DNA from: Acidobacteriota bacterium
GTDB lineage: Bacteria; Acidobacteriota; Aminicenantia; Aminicenantales; Aminicenantaceae
Assembly: GCA_030609975.1 (NCBI GenBank)
Contig: JAUWSR010000175.1
Coordinates: 1 to 7,903 of the forward strand
DNA: 7,903 bases
Reading direction: 5' to 3'
A program made the translations under genes and the position numbers. Shown piece after piece: positions 5,287-7,903 of this stretch; the first letter of the stretch is position 1; each line of letters starts with the position of its first letter. The notes beneath the pieces were generated by a model, which did not search any database, was not told the origin of the DNA, and was given only the letters and a program-made list of their open reading frames with translations.

Positions 5287-7263
5287 ATGGTCCAAATATT
5301 TTCATGCTTGAGAAGCCTGGCAGTCCTGTGCCTTCCCCTGCTTTTATTCCCTCAAGACAATGTCAAATTACAGGAAGAAAAGGAACAGGAAAAACTGCAG
5401 CACGAGGTCACGGTTACCGCCAACCGGATTGAAACTCCCATTGCAGAAACCGCCACCGCGGTTACTGTCATTACCCGAGAAGACCTGGAGAAATACCAGA
5501 AAACCACGGTGTTGGAGGCTTTGGATGGTGTTTTGGGCTTAAGCTTTTCTCAAAATGGCCCCGCTGGGTCTCAAGCTGCTCTCTACATTCGTGGCGCCAA
5601 TCCGGAACACACCAAGGTGATGATCGATGGGATGGAGCTCAATGATCCCATCACACCCGGGCGTACTTTTGACATGGGTTTGCTGATGGTCGAGAGTATC
5701 GACCGCATCGAAATCATTCGCGGGCCACAGAGCACGCTCTACGGCTCGGATGCCATGGGTGGCGTCATCAACATCATCACTCGCCAACAGCGGGGAAAAC
5801 CTCGAATGCTATTCTCGACCCAAGGAGGCAGTTACAACAGCCTGACCGGCAATGCCGAGCTTTTCGGCGGAACAGAAAACATCTCCTATAGCTTTGGGAC
5901 GACCTATTTTGCAACAGAGGGATTTTCAGCTGCAGGCAGACAATATGAAGGGAATACCGAGGAGGATGGCTATAAAAATCTGACAATTTCAGGCCGCCTC
6001 GGTTTCCATCTCCCCAACAACATCGATCTGAATATCGGAGTTCGTTCGATCAACAGCCGCCTGGAAGCCGACAACTTCGGAGGTGATTTCGGAGACGACC
6101 CCAATGCCATTCAAGACTACAACAGCCTGCTGCTTACCGGAAGTGCCCAAGGGCTGTTCGCCCGTAACCGCTGGGAATCCAAACTAACACTGTCTTTTTT
6201 GGATTACGACCGCAAACACGACAATCCTACCGACGACCTCCATCCCACAGACACAGATAACTCTTTTTACCAAAGCAGCCTGCTCAAGCTGGGTTGGCAA
6301 AACCAGGTATTCGCACATGAATCCAACACGGTCACGCTCGGCACTGAATATTGGAACGAAACAGGAGAATCGGAATATTTTTCGGAAAGTATCTGGGGAC
6401 CTTTCGAGAGTATATTTCCGGAACAGCAGGCTCACAACTTTGGGGTGTATCTCCAAGATCAGATCAAAGTGGCCGGACAATTTTTTGCCACATTGGGCGC
6501 ACGCTACGACCACCACAGCCAAGCCGGAGGCGCTCTCACCTACCGGATGGCTCCCTCTTATTATCTTTCGCAATCCGGAACCCGCTTCAAAGCCACCTTG
6601 GGCTCGGGCTTTAAAGCGCCTACCCTCTATCAACTCTATGCGCCCGCCACTTTTTTTGGCCCGATCGGAAACGAAAATTTAAAGCCCGAAGAATCCACCG
6701 GCTGGGATATCGGGATCGAACAGCAACTGCTGAACAAGCGTCTGATACTGGGGGCACTGTATTTTTCCAACACCTTTATAAACCTGATCGATTTCAATTA
6801 CGCCCATGGATACCTCAATGTGGGCAGAGCTTCCACCCGGGGAGGTGAATTTTTCGTACGAGCTCAAGCCACAACCAACCTGCAGCTGGCGGCAGAGTAT
6901 ACACGGACCGAAGCCAAAAACGATGACACGGGTGAGCGCCTTCTGAGACGCCCTCAGGACAAATTTGTGGCCAAGCTCGGCTATCGTTTGGTGAAAAAGG
7001 GAAACATTGGGTTTAGTCTGATCCATGTCGGAAAAAGGGAAGATCTTTTCTTCGAGAATTTTGGATCAAAACGTGTGATTCTGGAAAGCTATACTCTGCT
7101 CAATATAGCCGCAGCCTATGACATGCTTCCTTATCTGCAGATTTTTCTCCGCATGGACAATATTCTGGATCAAGAATACGAGATGATCAAAGGCTACGGA
7201 ACACCCGGCTTTTCTGTTTACTTCGGTTTTAGGCTTAAAAACAAAGCTGCGGTTTCAGACTAA
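5287..7263 (+). CDS. btuB: TonB-dependent outer-membrane receptor, BtuB-like
   Basis: From the ATG at 5287 the protein has 658 residues, a normal size for a vitamin B12 receptor (E. coli BtuB 614). Residues 1 to about 22 form a hydrophobic signal peptide (SLAVLCLPLLLF). A charged EEKEQEKLQ linker and a TonB-box-like EVTVTA (40-45) follow. The plug domain starts around TAVTVITREDLEKY and ends in RGPQSTLYGSDAMGGVINII, both hallmarks of the family. The remainder alternates in the manner of a 22-strand beta barrel. It should bind corrinoid outside the cell and import it using TonB energy. The cobalamin riboswitch upstream makes B12 or another corrinoid the most likely substrate. The C-terminus does not end in the usual aromatic residue: after YFGFRL there is a short polar tail, KNKAAVSD. 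Confidence 0.92.
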   Translation: MVQIFSCLRSLAVLCLPLLLFPQDNVKLQEEKEQEKLQHEVTVTANRIETPIAETATAVTVITREDLEKYQKTTVLEALDGVLGLSFSQNGPAGSQAALYIRGANPEHTKVMIDGMELNDPITPGRTFDMGLLMVESIDRIEIIRGPQSTLYGSDAMGGVINIITRQQRGKPRMLFSTQGGSYNSLTGNAELFGGTENISYSFGTTYFATEGFSAAGRQYEGNTEEDGYKNLTISGRLGFHLPNNIDLNIGVRSINSRLEADNFGGDFGDDPNAIQDYNSLLLTGSAQGLFARNRWESKLTLSFLDYDRKHDNPTDDLHPTDTDNSFYQSSLLKLGWQNQVFAHESNTVTLGTEYWNETGESEYFSESIWGPFESIFPEQQAHNFGVYLQDQIKVAGQFFATLGARYDHHSQAGGALTYRMAPSYYLSQSGTRFKATLGSGFKAPTLYQLYAPATFFGPIGNENLKPEESTGWDIGIEQQLLNKRLILGALYFSNTFINLIDFNYAHGYLNVGRASTRGGEFFVRAQATTNLQLAAEYTRTEAKNDDTGERLLRRPQDKFVAKLGYRLVKKGNIGFSLIHVGKREDLFFENFGSKRVILESYTLLNIAAAYDMLPYLQIFLRMDNILDQEYEMIKGYGTPGFSVYFGFRLKNKAAVSD

Positions 7264-7266
7264 AAG

Positions 7267-7376
7267 CTCAACTCGTTTTCAAGTTTTTGCCAAAGATCAT
7301 TTCTCGTCAGTTTTCATTTCTGTACATTTTTTGATATGGTGGTAAAATTATTAATCTAGCTTATTCACGAGTTGAG
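7267..7376. repeat. 10-bp perfect inverted repeat flanking an AT-rich 90-bp segment
   Basis: CTCAACTCGT at 7267-7276 is exactly complementary in reverse to ACGAGTTGAG at 7367-7376. The left arm begins four bases after the btuB stop codon. The enclosed 90 bp is AT-rich. No flanking direct repeat is obvious, so a small transposable element is only one reading; a long-range stem in the btuB 3' UTR is another. Confidence 0.4.
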
Positions 7377-7395
7377 ATTGCCGTAGATGTGAGGC

Positions 7396-7436
7396 GCAAA
7401 GGATGAAGCTGTGGTATACTACCGCAAATCCTTTGC
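7396..7436. repeat. Nested palindrome around an extended -10
   Basis: GCAAAGGAT (7396-7404) is perfectly complementary to ATCCTTTGC (7428-7436). Inside it, GTGGTA (7411-7416) pairs with TACCGC (7420-7425), including one G-U, around a TAC loop. The inner stem contains TGGTATACT (7412-7420), which matches an extended -10 promoter element. No T-run follows on either strand, so it is not a typical terminator. It could be an operator, a processed RNA hairpin or a dispersed palindromic repeat. Confidence 0.5.
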
Positions 7437-7600
7437 AACGAAGCAGATACGGTGAGATCAGCTCGCCCGACGGGTAAAAAATGTCGATTAAATAGAAATG
7501 GCATTGAAACCGAAGTTATCAGGATGTTTACTTCTAGAGCTAACGTAGAATTTCGACAATACTATGGTTACAGTATATCGGCATTTTTTATGAATAATTC

Positions 7601-7606
7601 AGGAGA
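7601..7606 (+). promoter_or_regulatory. Ribosome binding site of the cyclophilin gene
   Basis: AGGAGA lies six bases before the ATG at 7613 and supports that start. Confidence 0.7.
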
Positions 7607-7612
7607 GCAGCT

Positions 7613-7903
7613 ATGACAGAAAAACAATGGAAAAACCCACCGGAGATGCAGATCGATCTCAGCAAAAAATATCAGGTCACGATCGAAACCAGCCGCGGCG
7701 AGCTTGTACTCGACCTCTACGCGGAACACGCACCCAAAACGGTCAATAATTTCGTGTTCCTCGCCAGAGAAGGATTTTATGATGGAGTAAGCTTTCACCG
7801 GGTGATCAACGACTTCATGATCCAGGGGGGAGATCCCACCGGGACAGGCCGCGGCGGCCCCGGCTACAGCTTCGAAGATGAATTCTCCGATAATCCCCTA
7901 AAA
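7613..7903 (+). CDS. Cyclophilin-type peptidyl-prolyl cis-trans isomerase (partial, 5' end)
   Basis: The first 97 codons of a cyclophilin are present and the frame runs off the window. The family core is clear: VTIETSRGELVLDLY (22-36), APKTVNNFVFLAREGFYDG (40-58), then FHRVINDFMIQGGDPTGTG (61-79), which contains the catalytic arginine R63 and the substrate-pocket F68, M69 and Q71, and GGPGYSFEDEF near the end. The protein should speed cis-trans isomerisation at proline bonds. The N-terminus (MTEKQWKNPPEMQIDL) is hydrophilic and has no signal peptide, so it is probably cytoplasmic. Nothing ties it to B12 uptake. It lies 350 bp from btuB and probably has its own promoter. Confidence 0.93.
   Translation, partial: MTEKQWKNPPEMQIDLSKKYQVTIETSRGELVLDLYAEHAPKTVNNFVFLAREGFYDGVSFHRVINDFMIQGGDPTGTGRGGPGYSFEDEFSDNPLK

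Larger units (their letters stand above)
7264..7612 (+). other. Intergenic region with two inverted repeats
   Basis: About 350 bases without a supported gene separate btuB from the cyclophilin gene. It contains a 10-bp inverted repeat 90 bp apart (7267-7276 and 7367-7376), a nested palindrome (7396-7436), a small CCCG/CGGG palindrome near 7471 and a 5-bp hairpin (ATACT 7559-7563 with AGTAT 7572-7576). No clear T-run terminator for btuB is visible. A poor promoter candidate for the isomerase is TCGACA (7553-7558) with TATATC (7574-7579), at a short 15-base spacing. The longest reverse-strand frame here overlaps the isomerase gene and is a shadow. Confidence 0.5.

Noticed and set aside
4947..5288. 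113-codon reverse-strand frame opposite the riboswitch
   Set aside because: It is antisense to a structured RNA and has no recognisable domain; its apparent overlap with the ATG at 4950 is coincidental.
7568..7798. Reverse-strand 76-codon frame near the window end
   Set aside because: It lies opposite the conserved cyclophilin core, which has clear family motifs and a ribosome site.
1..7903. CRISPR arrays, tRNA or rRNA genes, insertion sequences
   Set aside because: No regularly spaced repeats, no cloverleaf or rRNA-like sequence and no transposase frame were seen on either strand.

Overview
The window comes from a Gram-negative bacterium: it encodes an outer-membrane TonB-dependent receptor with its own cobalamin riboswitch and a periplasmic-binding-protein ABC importer. 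Main genes are of moderate GC content. Protein style (the TonB box context, the cyclophilin) would fit Acidobacteriota/Aminicenantes-like or Desulfobacterota-like lineages, but the sequence does not settle this.

Layout. Positions 1-57 hold the last 18 codons of an upstream gene whose stop overlaps the next start (ATGA). Positions 54-2762 carry a tightly packed import operon, btuF-btuD-btuC (binding protein, ATPase, permease), with a 23-bp and a 4-bp overlap. Positions 2883-3809 encode a TIGR01212/YhcC-type radical SAM enzyme with its own plausible promoter. Positions 3810-5000 are AT-rich and gene-poor. They contain a possible short terminated RNA (about 4005-4064), a minus-strand NYN-domain (PIN-like nuclease) gene (4063-4548) with a good sigma70-type promoter, and a doubtful 37-codon minus-strand ORF (4777-4890) that may be the tail of a decayed gene. 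Positions 5044-5213 are a clear cobalamin (B12) riboswitch. It is followed by an intrinsic terminator (5215-5250) and then by the BtuB-like TonB-dependent receptor (5287-7263). After about 350 bases of non-coding DNA with two notable inverted repeats, a cyclophilin-type peptidyl-prolyl isomerase begins at 7613 and runs off the window.

How it works together. BtuB would carry corrinoid across the outer membrane, BtuF would capture it in the periplasm, and BtuC2D2 would pump it into the cytoplasm. High cobalamin should terminate the btuB transcript through the riboswitch. The two halves of the uptake pathway are about 2.5 kb apart, separated by the radical SAM gene and the AT-rich segment, which looks acquired or decaying. 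B12 specificity of btuFDC is inferred from the neighbouring riboswitch-controlled btuB and from family motifs; a siderophore or haem importer of the same family cannot be excluded from sequence alone.

The most interesting unexplained items are the promoter-hairpin-T-run unit at 3970-4064, whose internal loop resembles that of GEMM/c-di-GMP-I RNAs; the nested palindrome around an extended -10 at 7396-7436; and the strong promoter and Shine-Dalgarno that precede only a three-codon ORF at 4939-4982 on the minus strand.
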